Source of the DNA: Bdellovibrionales bacterium
Lineage (GTDB): Bacteria; Bdellovibrionota; Bacteriovoracia; Bacteriovoracales; Bacteriovoracaceae
DNA length: 11,356 nt
Reading direction: 5' to 3'
NCBI GenBank assembly: GCA_030633015.1
Contig: DAOVTR010000017.1
Coordinates: forward strand, 1 to 11,356
In this document: piece after piece, positions 1 through 6,969 of the stretch
How positions within the stretch are numbered: position 1 is the stretch's first letter
Layout of the letters: every line of letters begins with the position of its first letter
The notes under the pieces: generated by a model
What the model was told of the DNA's origin: nothing
Database searches by the model: none
The model's input: only the letters and a program-made list of their open reading frames with translations
Made by a program: the position numbers and the translations under genes

Positions 1-1157
1 AACTCTATCTCTTTATCATGATAACTTTGAGCTATTGCCATACACTTTTCTTTGTCTGAACCACCACCGGCTATGATCAGCCTGGCATCTTTCAGATCAG
101 CTTTTCCAAAAGCATGGATCAACAGATCTACACCGGCAGTAGGGCTGATGCTCCCAAGATACATAAAAGTAAATATCTCTTTTTTTCTGTTACTATTATT
201 ATCTGAAAGTTTTAAAATTTGGGTGAAAATATCAGGAAGATCTGTGTTAAATTCAATGCTTTTATTTGTGATAGGGTGAATAAATCCGAGGGTTGATGCA
301 TGTAGAAGAGGATATTTATAATTTTGCAAAAGAGTTTTTATTTTACCTGAAAAATGTTTAATTTGTTGATTGGGGTTTCCATATGTTTCATCACATAAAA
401 TAGGAGTATTTAATACTCGACTTAAATGTACTCTAATTTGATGAGTGCGGCCTGTTTCTAGTTTAAGTTGAATAAGCGAAAACTTATCATAACTTTTAAC
501 TGTTTTATAGTGTGTGGTTGCACTTTTTCCATTTTTAGTCGTAATATCCATTTTTTTTCTATTTGTTTTATGACGTCCAATCAGAGTCGTAATTGATCCC
601 ACCTTTTTAATTGGATATTTAAAACTTATTGCATGATAAATTCGATTAATATCATGTTTTGAAAATAGCATAACAAGTTTTTCATGACACTGTTGAGTTT
701 TAGCAACAACCATTACACCACTGGTTCCTTTATCTAGACGATGAACAATACCTGGACGCAGTTCATTGCCGATGCCTTTCAAATCTGGACAGTGGTATAA
801 AATAGCATTAACAAGAGTACCGCTGTAATTTCCAGGAGCAGGATGAGTAACCATTCCTGCTGCTTTATTTACAATGATTAAGTGTTCATCTTCAAATAGA
901 ATGTCAAGTGGAAGGTTTTGAGCAATAGTATCAGTTGGTACTGGTGGTGGTATTGAAATGATTATTTTAGTTCCTAATGGGGGCATTTTTTTTAATTCTA
1001 ATTTTTTAGAATCTGTTGTTTCAATATTACCTGCTAAAAAAAGGTTTTTAATAAATGTTCTGCTATAGTTTGAAATATTTTTAGATAAATATTGATCAAG
1101 TCTTTTGTGGTTTTCTAGATCTTGTTCTGTAATAAGAAGCTCAATACAATCATCCAC
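1..1157 (-). CDS. RluA-family pseudouridine synthase fused to a GT-B glycosyltransferase C-terminal domain (partial, 3' end outside window)
   Basis: At least 385 codons are open with no stop before the window edge. Residues about 18-70 form an S4-like RNA-binding region. Residues 80-310 are an RluA/RluD-type pseudouridine synthase, which isomerises uridine in rRNA or tRNA: HRLDKGTSG at 139-147 carries the catalytic Asp142, and GRTHQIRVHL lies at 236-245. The synthase looks complete, ending in LHASTLGFIHP (285-295) and about 20 more residues. A short Asn/Lys-rich linker (about 319-327) leads without a frame break into FTFMYLGSISPTAGVDLL, then LIIAGGG. These are hallmarks of the nucleotide-sugar-binding half of group-1 (GT4-type) glycosyltransferases. 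The GTG start at 1157 has AAGG six bases upstream; no ATG fits the conserved N-terminus. It lies 15 nt after the preceding FHA gene and is probably co-transcribed. The synthase call is firm; the fusion is seen directly, but its meaning is unknown. Confidence 0.88.
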   Translation of the reverse strand, partial: MDDCIELLITEQDLENHKRLDQYLSKNISNYSRTFIKNLFLAGNIETTDSKKLELKKMPPLGTKIIISIPPPVPTDTIAQNLPLDILFEDEHLIIVNKAAGMVTHPAPGNYSGTLVNAILYHCPDLKGIGNELRPGIVHRLDKGTSGVMVVAKTQQCHEKLVMLFSKHDINRIYHAISFKYPIKKVGSITTLIGRHKTNRKKMDITTKNGKSATTHYKTVKSYDKFSLIQLKLETGRTHQIRVHLSRVLNTPILCDETYGNPNQQIKHFSGKIKTLLQNYKYPLLHASTLGFIHPITNKSIEFNTDLPDIFTQILKLSDNNSNRKKEIFTFMYLGSISPTAGVDLLIHAFGKADLKDARLIIAGGGSDKEKCMAIAQSYHDKEIE

Positions 1158-1172
1158 AATGAACCTTATGTT

Positions 1173-1928
1173 TTATGTTGTTTCTTTTTCTTTTTCTTTT
1201 TCTTTTTCTTTTTCTTTTTCTTTTTCTTTTTCTTTTTCTTTTTTTATTTCCTCTAATGCCTCTTGTTTTTTATTGTCTTCATCTTTTATAATATCATCGA
1301 CACTAAAGGACTCTTCGCTTGGCTCATCAATCATATCTTCTATTTGTGGTGGCTGAAATTCATTTTCTTTCAAGGTGAGACTTACTTGTGAAGTTTTAAG
1401 CATTACTTTGTCTTCTTGAACAAGTTTTGGTAGGTTTATGTCACTTTTCCCATCTAATTCAACTTCCTCGCTAACTCCAAATACCAGTTTTTCTTCAACC
1501 TCAATATTTTCATCAGTTAACTTCTTTTCAATAGATTTATCTAATATCTTTTCTGAGTCTTGAAATCCATTTTTATCAATATCTTCCAACTGTATTGTTT
1601 CATCAAATTCTGGAATATCGTCCAAAACAGGATGCTCAATTATAATTTCATCATTTGAAAGGCCAAGCTTTAAAATATTTCCTTTTGAATATTCTGTTTT
1701 AATTTTGTTTAATAATTTAGCATCATCAATAAATGATCCATTTGATGATAAATCAGTAATATATACTTTATTATCATCAACTGTAATCTTACAATGCATT
1801 CGACTTGAACCATTAAACTGATGGCTTATATCAGCATTCTGGGATCTACCTATGATTATTTTTGACTTATCAAACTCAAAAAGTTTTTTTGTACCACCAG
1901 TATTAATAGTCACCTTTAGGGTGCCCAA
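1173..1928 (-). CDS. FHA-domain protein with acidic linker and C-terminal Lys-Glu repeat
   Basis: This 251-aa protein has no signal peptide or TM segment, so it is probably cytoplasmic. Residues 1-100 form an FHA domain, a phosphothreonine-peptide reader, with the key positions intact: GRS at 27-29, SRMH at 42-45 and SSNGS at 61-65. Residues 100-225 are acidic and low in complexity, probably disordered, and include FDETIQLED (Thr111), a plausible phosphorylation site. Residues about 228-249 are an almost pure Glu-Lys alternation encoded by a hexanucleotide tandem repeat. The TTG start at 1928 is supported by a strong AAAGGAG five bases upstream. It follows the larger FHA gene by 87 nt and precedes the synthase fusion by 15 nt. 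The FHA call is firm. Its role as an adaptor for the upstream channel complex is inferred from position only. Confidence 0.9.
   Translation of the reverse strand: MGTLKVTINTGGTKKLFEFDKSKIIIGRSQNADISHQFNGSSRMHCKITVDDNKVYITDLSSNGSFIDDAKLLNKIKTEYSKGNILKLGLSNDEIIIEHPVLDDIPEFDETIQLEDIDKNGFQDSEKILDKSIEKKLTDENIEVEEKLVFGVSEEVELDGKSDINLPKLVQEDKVMLKTSQVSLTLKENEFQPPQIEDMIDEPSEESFSVDDIIKDEDNKKQEALEEIKKEKEKEKEKEKEKEKEKEKETT
1181..1245. repeat. Hexanucleotide microsatellite, about ten TTTTTC (GAAAAA) units, inside a coding region
   Basis: On the plus strand a C recurs every six bases from 1184 to 1238, separated by five T residues. On the minus strand this reads as GAAAAA units encoding Glu-Lys pairs near the C-terminus of the small FHA protein. 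Gain or loss of whole units would keep the frame and change only tail length. Slippage within an A5 tract would shift the frame. Confidence 0.97.
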
Positions 1929-2015
1929 ACTATCTCCTTTTAATAAATTTAGTTATTTATCTATTCGGATAATTTATGATTTATTTAACTATTTGAAATT
2001 TATAGAATTAGGTAG

Positions 2016-3455
2016 TCATTTTTTTCTGTTTAAAGTCGTTATTTCAAGGTCTAATTTCTTTTTTTCTGCAGCTAGTTTCTCTACATCTACCCTTAGCTCC
2101 ATCAGTCTTAACTTAATCTCTGCTTCTTTTGCCTGTGTCTCCGTTTGAAGTAGATCTATTTTTTCTTTATTTACCTTTTCAACCTTATTTATTTGACCAT
2201 TTAAATCAGCTACATCTTTTTCCAGTGCCGCTTTCTTCTTTTCCAAGTCATCATTGAAATTTTTCAGTTCATCTCTTTTAATCTCAAAACTATCTATTTC
2301 AACTTTTATTGTTTCAATATCAGACTTTAAATCTTTAACCCTATTTTCACTACTCTCTTTTGATTTATCATACTCAATTTTAACTTCATCTAATGCTGTC
2401 ATTTTATCTAAAATATTTTCCTTAACTTTCTCTAACTCTCCATCTTTTTCACTTATTTGAGTTTTTATTTCCAATAATTTTGTATTTATCTCTTCTAGTT
2501 TCAACTCAGCTAATTTTAACTCACGCTTGGCGATAATTTTTTTAGATTCTGACTCTTGAATCTCAACGCTTGCATTCATTTTGGAAACTTTAAACTCTGC
2601 TTCCTTTTCAAGAAGTTCTTTTTTTACTTGGTCAATTTTATCTTTTGTTTCTCTTGATTCTTTTTGATAATTATCTTTTAGTTTTGCAAAGTCTGATTGA
2701 AGTATGTTTAATTCTTGCTCTACTTCTTCTTTTTTACTACGAATACTTTCAACTTCTATCTCCATATCTTCTTTTAGGTTTTTTTGTTTTACTTGCTCTT
2801 TTTTTATATCTTCAGTTGTTTTTCGAGACTCTCTTTTTTCCTCATGTAATTGATCAATTTCCTCTTCTAATTTATCAATTTCATTTTTTAATTTGTCTTT
2901 TTTTGAAGCAATCTCTAAATCAGCCTTGCTTTTCATCTCCGTAATTTCATTACGTGCCTCTTCTTTTGCATTAAATTTAAACTCTGCAATTTCATCTTCT
3001 GCTTGCTGCCTGTACTTCTCTACCTCTTGCTTAGCTTCATCTTTAAGCTTTTCTAAAATCTCATCATAATTAACCTGTTTTTTCGGCGTCTCTGGAGGAA
3101 TAACTTTTGACTCGTCACTGCGATCAACTACTATTTTCAGATCAACTTTTTGATCTATATTAATCTCAATATACTCTTTACTATTACCAATAAATATCTT
3201 GTCACCTTGAGTATATTCGACTTCACCTTTAGAATTAATTTTTTTCTTCCCAACAAAAGTTCCATTTGCTGAACCATTATCCAGAATAAATATTTGTGGG
3301 TCTCTGTACTCTACTGTCAGATGCTTTCTGCTAATACCTTCAAAATCTAAAACAACTTCCGATTTTTTTGACCGACCAACGGTAAAGGTATCCGTGCTAA
3401 GGTTCTCGACCCTCGTGCTATTTCGTGAATAGATTTCAATTCTAAAATCTGGCAT
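2016..3455 (-). CDS. FHA-domain protein with long coiled-coil tail
   Basis: This 479-aa protein has no signal peptide or TM helix, so it is probably cytoplasmic. Residues 1-100 form an FHA domain with all conserved positions: VGRS at 26-29, SRKH at 42-45 and NGSANGTFV at 60-68. FHA domains bind phosphothreonine peptides. From about residue 130 to 475 the chain is almost entirely Lys, Glu, Asp, Gln, Ile and Leu with heptad-like spacing and almost no Pro or Gly, as expected of a coiled coil. The ATG start at 3455 has only a weak upstream AGG. It lies 29 nt after the MotA/TolQ-like gene, which suggests co-translation and shared function. By analogy with the long cytoplasmic tail of ZorA in Zorya systems, this protein might supply such a rod in trans, docked through its FHA domain; that is inference. 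The exact partner is unknown. Confidence 0.9.
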   Translation of the reverse strand: MPDFRIEIYSRNSTRVENLSTDTFTVGRSKKSEVVLDFEGISRKHLTVEYRDPQIFILDNGSANGTFVGKKKINSKGEVEYTQGDKIFIGNSKEYIEINIDQKVDLKIVVDRSDESKVIPPETPKKQVNYDEILEKLKDEAKQEVEKYRQQAEDEIAEFKFNAKEEARNEITEMKSKADLEIASKKDKLKNEIDKLEEEIDQLHEEKRESRKTTEDIKKEQVKQKNLKEDMEIEVESIRSKKEEVEQELNILQSDFAKLKDNYQKESRETKDKIDQVKKELLEKEAEFKVSKMNASVEIQESESKKIIAKRELKLAELKLEEINTKLLEIKTQISEKDGELEKVKENILDKMTALDEVKIEYDKSKESSENRVKDLKSDIETIKVEIDSFEIKRDELKNFNDDLEKKKAALEKDVADLNGQINKVEKVNKEKIDLLQTETQAKEAEIKLRLMELRVDVEKLAAEKKKLDLEITTLNRKK

Positions 3456-3484
3456 TTCGCGTTGCCTAGTTTATAGCTTGCATT

Positions 3485-4573
3485 CTACGATGCTTTTTTA
3501 TCAATATCTCCATCTAAATCATCTGGCTCCTCAATAGTACTGACGTCGGGAATCTCCTCGTCAATTATATCATCGTCAATATCTGTCTCCTCATCTACTA
3601 CATCTTTATTAAAATTCTCTCTACCATCATAGACAAATTTCTCTTTTTTATCTTTTGATAGTTGATTTCTTACTGCCTCTTCTGCGAGAGCATCTAGAGG
3701 ATCTCTGTTTTCATCAAAATCAGGAATATTTTCAGGTAATTCATTATTTTGACTTCTATTCCATAAAATATCTAAACAGTTTTCAAATCTCTCAATAATA
3801 TCGACGAATACTTTTTCTGGGGGAAATATTGTGTTCCAAATTGTTGTCAAAACCGATAGTACAATCCCAATAATTGACGTACTCATTGAAAAAGAAATTT
3901 TAATTAAAAAACTATCCATTATTTGCTTCGTACCTTCAATATCATCTAAATTCATCCCTCCTAACTCTGGCAATGCACGCATAATCCCTAAAAATGTTCC
4001 AAAAATACCGCCAATTATAAAGAGTCCTGGTAAAATATTTATTACATCATTTAAAGGTCCAATAGGTAATATCCCAAATACTTTTTTAAAAGAGGGGTTA
4101 TTTTGAAAAACATTTTTTGATATTTCAAGTAGTTTCGGTGGCTGATGTCCATATCGCAAAAACTTTATCTGCTTTATGGAATCCTTTACTAAAATTGCAA
4201 CCCCATGCTGTATTAAAAAGATCCTATCGCTTACCGCCCAAACCTGATCTGGTTTTCTACGTTTCATTATTGCTCTATACTCAAAAAGCTCATAGAAAGT
4301 TCTCTCTAAAAGCATTTTGGTGGTAACAAAAAATGAAACCGTTTTAGTACACTCTTCAGAGTCCATAAAACGCCTTACTCTCTTTTCAAACTCTCTAGCA
4401 AACCAATCTTCCCTTTTGATTGTAAAATATATCAAAAATCTAGCAACAATTGCTACGAAAAATATTAATAACATCATTGGCATTAAATAATCTGTCGCAA
4501 ATGTTGTAAACCCCTGAACAATCCTAAACGCTAATATCTGCAGCGTTGATGTATCTTCTAGACCGGCTCCCAT
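3485..4573 (-). CDS. MotA/TolQ/ExbB-family proton channel-like membrane protein with acidic C-terminal tail
   Basis: The 362-aa protein has three predicted TM helices at about 29-51, 181-201 and 223-246, with a large cytoplasmic loop (52-180) between the first and second. This is the ExbB/TolQ arrangement. The second helix holds GGIFGTFLGIM and the third SFSMSTSIIGIVLSVL, matching the Gly-Thr and Ser/Thr-rich pore helices of the family. In known systems five such subunits surround two MotB/ExbD-type subunits and convert ion flow into motion. Residues about 280-362 form a polar, strongly acidic tail with Thr330 (EETDID) and Thr346 (VSTIEEP) as possible phosphorylation sites. The ATG start has AAGGAG six bases upstream and lies 21 nt after the partner gene. 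The order here, B-type gene before A-type gene, is reversed relative to motA-motB. No specific named protein can be assigned. Confidence 0.87.
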   Translation of the reverse strand: MGAGLEDTSTLQILAFRIVQGFTTFATDYLMPMMLLIFFVAIVARFLIYFTIKREDWFAREFEKRVRRFMDSEECTKTVSFFVTTKMLLERTFYELFEYRAIMKRRKPDQVWAVSDRIFLIQHGVAILVKDSIKQIKFLRYGHQPPKLLEISKNVFQNNPSFKKVFGILPIGPLNDVINILPGLFIIGGIFGTFLGIMRALPELGGMNLDDIEGTKQIMDSFLIKISFSMSTSIIGIVLSVLTTIWNTIFPPEKVFVDIIERFENCLDILWNRSQNNELPENIPDFDENRDPLDALAEEAVRNQLSKDKKEKFVYDGRENFNKDVVDEETDIDDDIIDEEIPDVSTIEEPDDLDGDIDKKAS

Positions 4574-4594
4574 TCTAAACTCCTTATTACCATC

Positions 4595-6745
4595 TTATTT
4601 GTCTTCCATATTAAATTTTATAATAACCCTCTGGGCCTTTTTACAATTAAATTTTTTACAATATTCTCTCTGACTCATTCCTGATGCGATACCTCGTCCC
4701 TTAATTTCTGCAGCGAGAAAACTTCGCCCAGTAACTTTAACAATCGGAAGTAGTCGTTTCTGGTACTGATACTTCATTTTATCTGTGTTGAAAATATATG
4801 TAAAAATTGATTTAGCTCTTTGAAAACTAAGATCCAAGTTATAACTTACTGCCGCTCGATCAGATGTATTTAAACTTTTTGGATCGACATACTTACCCCT
4901 ATAAGTAGGAGAAGAAAAACCAACAATCTCAACCCCAGATATTTTCTCTGCAATTTTGGGATCACTAAATAAACTTTTAGAGTAAGATGGCATAAACTTT
5001 TTCAAAGTAGATTGCATTGATCTTTTCAGGCGTGATTGCCCTGTCGAGAAGTAATCATTACCAAAAGATAGTATTACGTCTCCAGAATTTGGATCAACCT
5101 CTGCTAAAATACCAGCTTTTCTAAAGTTATCTTGTATCATTTTAGCTAACTTTTTCTTCGCATTTATAATTTCTTGTGCTTTTTTCAGATCATCAGTAAG
5201 CTCAACATTTTTTCCACGAATGTTAGTTATCCTTTGGTTTAACTGAACCTTCTCTTTTTTAACACGCGCTTTAAATTCTCGCATTTTTTTTGCTCGAGCT
5301 GCAGCTGAAAGTTTTTGTTTTTCCAATTGACGTAAAAAATCCTTTCTGCCCTTTGCAATCTTTGCATTATATGCATTTTTTTGGGCTTCAATATCAGCCA
5401 ATGCCGCGGCTCTTGCCTTACCTGCCCCAATGTTAGCTGCTTCCGCATCAGCAAGTGCTTTGTCTCTTGCATTTTTTGCTGAGGCAAGATCACGACCAGT
5501 TGCTTCCATTTCAGAAGTTAAACTTGAAAGCTTTGCATTTAAAGATGCTTTTTCACCTGCTACTCTCTTATTAAATGCTGCAAGTCTGGACGCTTTGGCA
5601 GTAGCACTAAGTTTTAATGCTTTCATATTTGAATCGAAATCAGCCTTCTCTTTTGCCATCTTTTCACTATGATCTTTTTGCAATTGTTGATACTGATCTG
5701 CATGTTGCTGCTTTAAATTTTGATAAGCAATCTTATGCTCTTGCTGTGTCTGTTTATACTCTTCATTTATTTTTTTAAGTTCCACGTCGAGCATCTGTTT
5801 CTTTTGATTTTGAACATCAATCGTATCATTTGCCACTGTTAATTGAGAATTAGCCAACGTTAATTCTTGATTAATGTTTTTCAACTCTTTTTGTACCTCT
5901 TGAGTTTTTCCTTTAATTTGTGCAATTTGATTAGCGGTTGATTTTTTTAACTTAGAAATTGCACTTTGCATCTTTCTTTTTGTCGTTTTATTTCTTTTAT
6001 ATGCTTGGTTTAGATCAGCAACCTTTCTCTTAAGAGAATTATTTAAAGATTGTATATCTTCACTGTTGACCTCAATTGACCTTCGTTTTTCTTCTACATC
6101 ATCTTTTAAAACAGTAATCTGTTTAGATTTTCTATCAATAACTTTTTTATTGTCACTAATGATATTCTCTTTTTCAGCAATCAGGGTCTTCTTCTCTTTT
6201 ATATCTTTAACCTGGTTTTCAATGACAACTTTTTTAACCTTAATATCCTCTTTTTGTTCCTTAATTGTCTTTCTTTTAACTTGAATATTATCATCCCTTC
6301 TGGCAATTCTATCCTTTGCTAACATATTAGCATTGATTATATTTCTTACAATCTGCTGATACTGGTTTAAGGCCATCTCTTTTTGTTCGTTTTCCAAAGC
6401 TTTTTTACGTAGATTTTCTTTTTCATTTTTGGATTGTTCTTGCAATAGAGTCAGCTTATCCATTAACTCTTCATATACCTTTTGCTCTTCTGTTGTTGAC
6501 TCTTTAACTACATTCTCTTTTAGGGTATTATAAACTTTTATCTGTTGCTTTAGATCTTTGGCTTCCGCAGCCATCTCTTTGAGCTCACCTTGCTTATAAA
6601 CACTATAAACACCATTTCTAATACTTGAGACAACATAAAGCAGAAGGAAAACAATTGATAAAACCATGAACAAGTCACTATAAGATGCCATCTTGCTGGC
6701 CGCAGAGTCTTTCTCATCTTTAATCTTATCGTAATCCATTCCCAT
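4595..6745 (-). CDS. MotB/ZorB-like protein: TM helix with channel Asp, very long coiled coil, OmpA-like C-terminus
   Basis: The 716-aa protein has one TM helix (about 22-42). SYSDLFMVL at 21-29 resembles the MotB SYADFMT region, so Asp24 is the likely ion-carrying residue. Residues about 50-540 are rich in Lys, Gln, Glu and Ala and predicted coiled coil, far longer than the short linker of flagellar MotB. A segment near 368-421 recurs at 468-521. The C-terminus (about 556-716) is OmpA-like: DVILSFGNDYFSTGQ opens it, EIVGFSS stands where GHTD is usual, NLDLSFQRA (636-644) keeps the family Arg, and QRVIIKF lies near the end. A C-x4-C pair at 696/701 could form a periplasmic disulfide. The ATG at 6745 has AGGCGG six bases upstream; Met3 is an alternative start. 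It heads the operon behind a sigma-28-like promoter. It is probably the peptidoglycan-anchored partner of the MotA-like subunit; the exact role is unknown. Confidence 0.87.
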   Translation of the reverse strand: MGMDYDKIKDEKDSAASKMASYSDLFMVLSIVFLLLYVVSSIRNGVYSVYKQGELKEMAAEAKDLKQQIKVYNTLKENVVKESTTEEQKVYEELMDKLTLLQEQSKNEKENLRKKALENEQKEMALNQYQQIVRNIINANMLAKDRIARRDDNIQVKRKTIKEQKEDIKVKKVVIENQVKDIKEKKTLIAEKENIISDNKKVIDRKSKQITVLKDDVEEKRRSIEVNSEDIQSLNNSLKRKVADLNQAYKRNKTTKRKMQSAISKLKKSTANQIAQIKGKTQEVQKELKNINQELTLANSQLTVANDTIDVQNQKKQMLDVELKKINEEYKQTQQEHKIAYQNLKQQHADQYQQLQKDHSEKMAKEKADFDSNMKALKLSATAKASRLAAFNKRVAGEKASLNAKLSSLTSEMEATGRDLASAKNARDKALADAEAANIGAGKARAAALADIEAQKNAYNAKIAKGRKDFLRQLEKQKLSAAARAKKMREFKARVKKEKVQLNQRITNIRGKNVELTDDLKKAQEIINAKKKLAKMIQDNFRKAGILAEVDPNSGDVILSFGNDYFSTGQSRLKRSMQSTLKKFMPSYSKSLFSDPKIAEKISGVEIVGFSSPTYRGKYVDPKSLNTSDRAAVSYNLDLSFQRAKSIFTYIFNTDKMKYQYQKRLLPIVKVTGRSFLAAEIKGRGIASGMSQREYCKKFNCKKAQRVIIKFNMEDK
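5183..5644 (-). repeat. Internal duplication in the MotB-like coiled coil, period 100 residues
   Basis: Residues about 368-421 (bases 5644-5483) and 468-521 (5344-5183) align without gaps. KLSATAKASRLAAFNKRV at 378-395 matches KLSAAARAKKMREFKARV at 478-495, and the flanks also align (DFDSNMKAL against DFLRQLEKQ). The DNA copies have diverged, so this is an old duplication. It implies a structural repeat in the rod. Confidence 0.75.
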
Positions 6746-6789
6746 ACATTACCGCCTACTTAAATATACTTTAAACCTATCTTTAAAAC

Positions 6790-6816
6790 TTATCGGGATG
6801 GGGGATTAGATCTTTA
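6790..6816 (-). promoter_or_regulatory. Putative sigma-28 (FliA-type) promoter of the motor operon
   Basis: Read on the minus strand, TAAAG begins at 6816 and CCCGATAA spans 6797-6790, with exactly 15 nt between TAAA and the -10. The enterobacterial FliA consensus is TAAA, 15 nt, GCCGATAA, so the match is 4/4 and 7/8 at the correct spacing. The predicted start near 6783 leaves a leader of about 38 nt before the ATG at 6745. A chance match this good in a 224-nt gap is unlikely, but the sigma factor of this organism is not visible here. Confidence 0.6.
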
Positions 6817-6859
6817 ATTTTAATTGGTTATATGACTAAAATAATAAATTTATAAACCA

Positions 6860-6875
6860 TTGAAAATATTTTCAA
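6860..6875. promoter_or_regulatory. Perfect 16-bp palindrome in the divergent intergenic region
   Basis: TTGAAAATATTTTCAA is its own reverse complement. It lies 44 bp upstream of the sigma-28-like -35 and about 60 bp upstream of the -10-like sequence of the rightward gene. It could be an operator for a dimeric regulator. AT-rich DNA produces such sites by chance more often than average. Confidence 0.4.
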
Positions 6876-6881
6876 ACTAAC

Positions 6882-6898
6882 GAAATAGTCCCTATTTC
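6882..6898. promoter_or_regulatory. Inverted repeat with 7-bp arms and 3-nt spacer
   Basis: GAAATAG, TCC, CTATTTC forms a perfect 7-3-7 inverted repeat only 6 bp from the neighbouring 16-bp palindrome. No T-run follows and it lies between divergent genes, so an operator is more likely than a terminator. Confidence 0.4.
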
Positions 6899-6937
6899 AT
6901 ACAAAAAAATGATAATAATCACCATAATAATTCTTTT

Positions 6938-6948
6938 TATAATATAAT
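6938..6948 (+). promoter_or_regulatory. Candidate -10 region of the GT2 glycosyltransferase gene
   Basis: Two overlapping TATAAT hexamers (6938-6943 and 6943-6948) lie 21-31 bp before the ATG at 6970. No good -35 hexamer is visible 16-18 bp upstream, so the promoter is weak or activator-dependent. Confidence 0.4.
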
Positions 6949-6969
6949 CCGGTCTAAAAAGGGTGGGTA

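Noticed and set aside
1105..1356. Forward-strand open frame rich in Ser and Phe over the microsatellite
   Set aside because: It is the antisense of the Glu-Lys repeat of the small FHA gene, which has a real domain, a strong ribosome binding site and operon context.
1929..2015. Second sigma-28-like promoter in the 87-nt gap between the two FHA genes
   Set aside because: A TAAA is followed after 14 nt by TCCGAATA, but spacing is off by one and only 5 of 8 positions of the -10 match. In AT-rich DNA this is not convincing.
2016..6745. A Zorya-type phage defence system
   Set aside because: The ZorA/ZorB-like pair fits in outline, but no ZorC, ZorD helicase or ZorE nuclease is present. The neighbours are FHA and RNA-modification genes, and the A-type protein lacks the long tail of ZorA.
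6911..6930. Fur-box-like sequence GATAAT AATCAC CATAAT before the GT2 gene
   Set aside because: Only one hexamer is a good match and the required third inverted repeat is absent. Low-complexity AT-rich DNA explains it.
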